A stretch of 64,000 nt of DNA from positions 72,598,607 to 72,662,606 of the forward strand of contig CM077005.1 in the NCBI GenBank assembly GCA_039090855.1, given 5' to 3'. Position 1 is the first letter of the stretch. Every line of letters starts with the position of its first letter. The position numbers and the translations under genes are program-made. Shown here one piece after another: positions 63,890 to 64,000 of this stretch. This stretch comes from Macrothele yani. Taxonomy: Eukaryota > Arthropoda > Arachnida > Araneae > Macrothelidae. The notes under the pieces were generated by a model, which saw only the letters and a list, made by a program, of their open reading frames with translations, did not search any database and had not been told where the DNA came from.

Positions 63890-64000
63890 TGTACAGGCGT
63901 TTCATCCCGTACGAGTGGCACAGTGTACTAGCGTTTCATTCCGTACAAGTGACATACTGTACTAGCGTTTCATCCCGAACGAGTGGCATACTGTACTAGC
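63890..64000 (+). repeat. 34-bp tandem repeat, continues past the window
   Basis: Units begin tgtac(a/t)(g)gcgtttcat at 63890, 63924, 63958 and 63992. About 3.3 copies are visible. Confidence 0.9.

Overview
This is repeat-rich, AT-biased, non-coding nuclear DNA of an animal, most likely an arthropod. There are no operons, ribosome-binding sites or bacterial-type genes, and I found no host gene I could defend. Almost everything recognisable is a transposable element or its remains: Tc1 and mariner DNA transposons in every state of decay, a hAT remnant, two Penelope-like retroelement tails with GIY-YIG endonuclease coding, a non-LTR reverse-transcriptase tail, an ORF1-like retroelement, several tRNA-derived SINE families, foldback/MITE-type inverted repeats and tandem repeats. 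The mix, and two protein families that I remember (without a search) as common multicopy genes in arthropod genomes, point to an arthropod such as an arachnid or a cockroach-like insect. I cannot name the species.

Layout. 1-10 kb: 3' end of a TE-type protein gene, four mariner copies (two of them 11 bp apart), a SINE with a 14-bp target duplication, an inverted pair of tRNA-like repeats and a MITE. 10-20 kb: a Penelope-like tail with inverted ends, mariner and Tc1 debris, a 446-bp foldback element and a Tc1 copy with clear ends. 19.5-25 kb: a second Penelope-like tail split by a Tc1 element, and 2 kb further a sister copy of that Tc1 in the opposite orientation. 25-27 kb: a SINE cluster including one with a duplicated tRNA head, plus a 157-bp hairpin. 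27-38 kb: Tc1 remains, a ~140-bp tandem array with dimeric order, a 46-codon mariner helix-turn-helix fragment and a hAT tail. 38-45 kb: SINEs of two families and a reverse-transcriptase tail. 45-47.4 kb: a 2.36-kb element with ~210-bp, ~95% identical inverted termini and one long zinc-binding/RNase-H-like reading frame; I cannot place it in a transposon superfamily, and it is the best candidate for something poorly described. 48.7-57 kb: deep nesting, with a Tc1 holding another Tc1 and two SINEs, then a 2.45-kb ORF1-like retroelement that splits an old SINE. 57-64 kb: a further mariner, Tc1 debris, two more tRNA-derived repeats and a 34-bp tandem repeat that runs off the window.

None of the coding regions is intact: each has stops, frameshifts, lost catalytic residues or truncation. 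The target-site duplications and nested order make the window useful as a relative chronology of transposition: old Tc1/mariner copies, then Penelope-like and ORF1-type retroelements, then waves of the main tRNA SINE. The comparisons and identities given are eye alignments; no database search was run.
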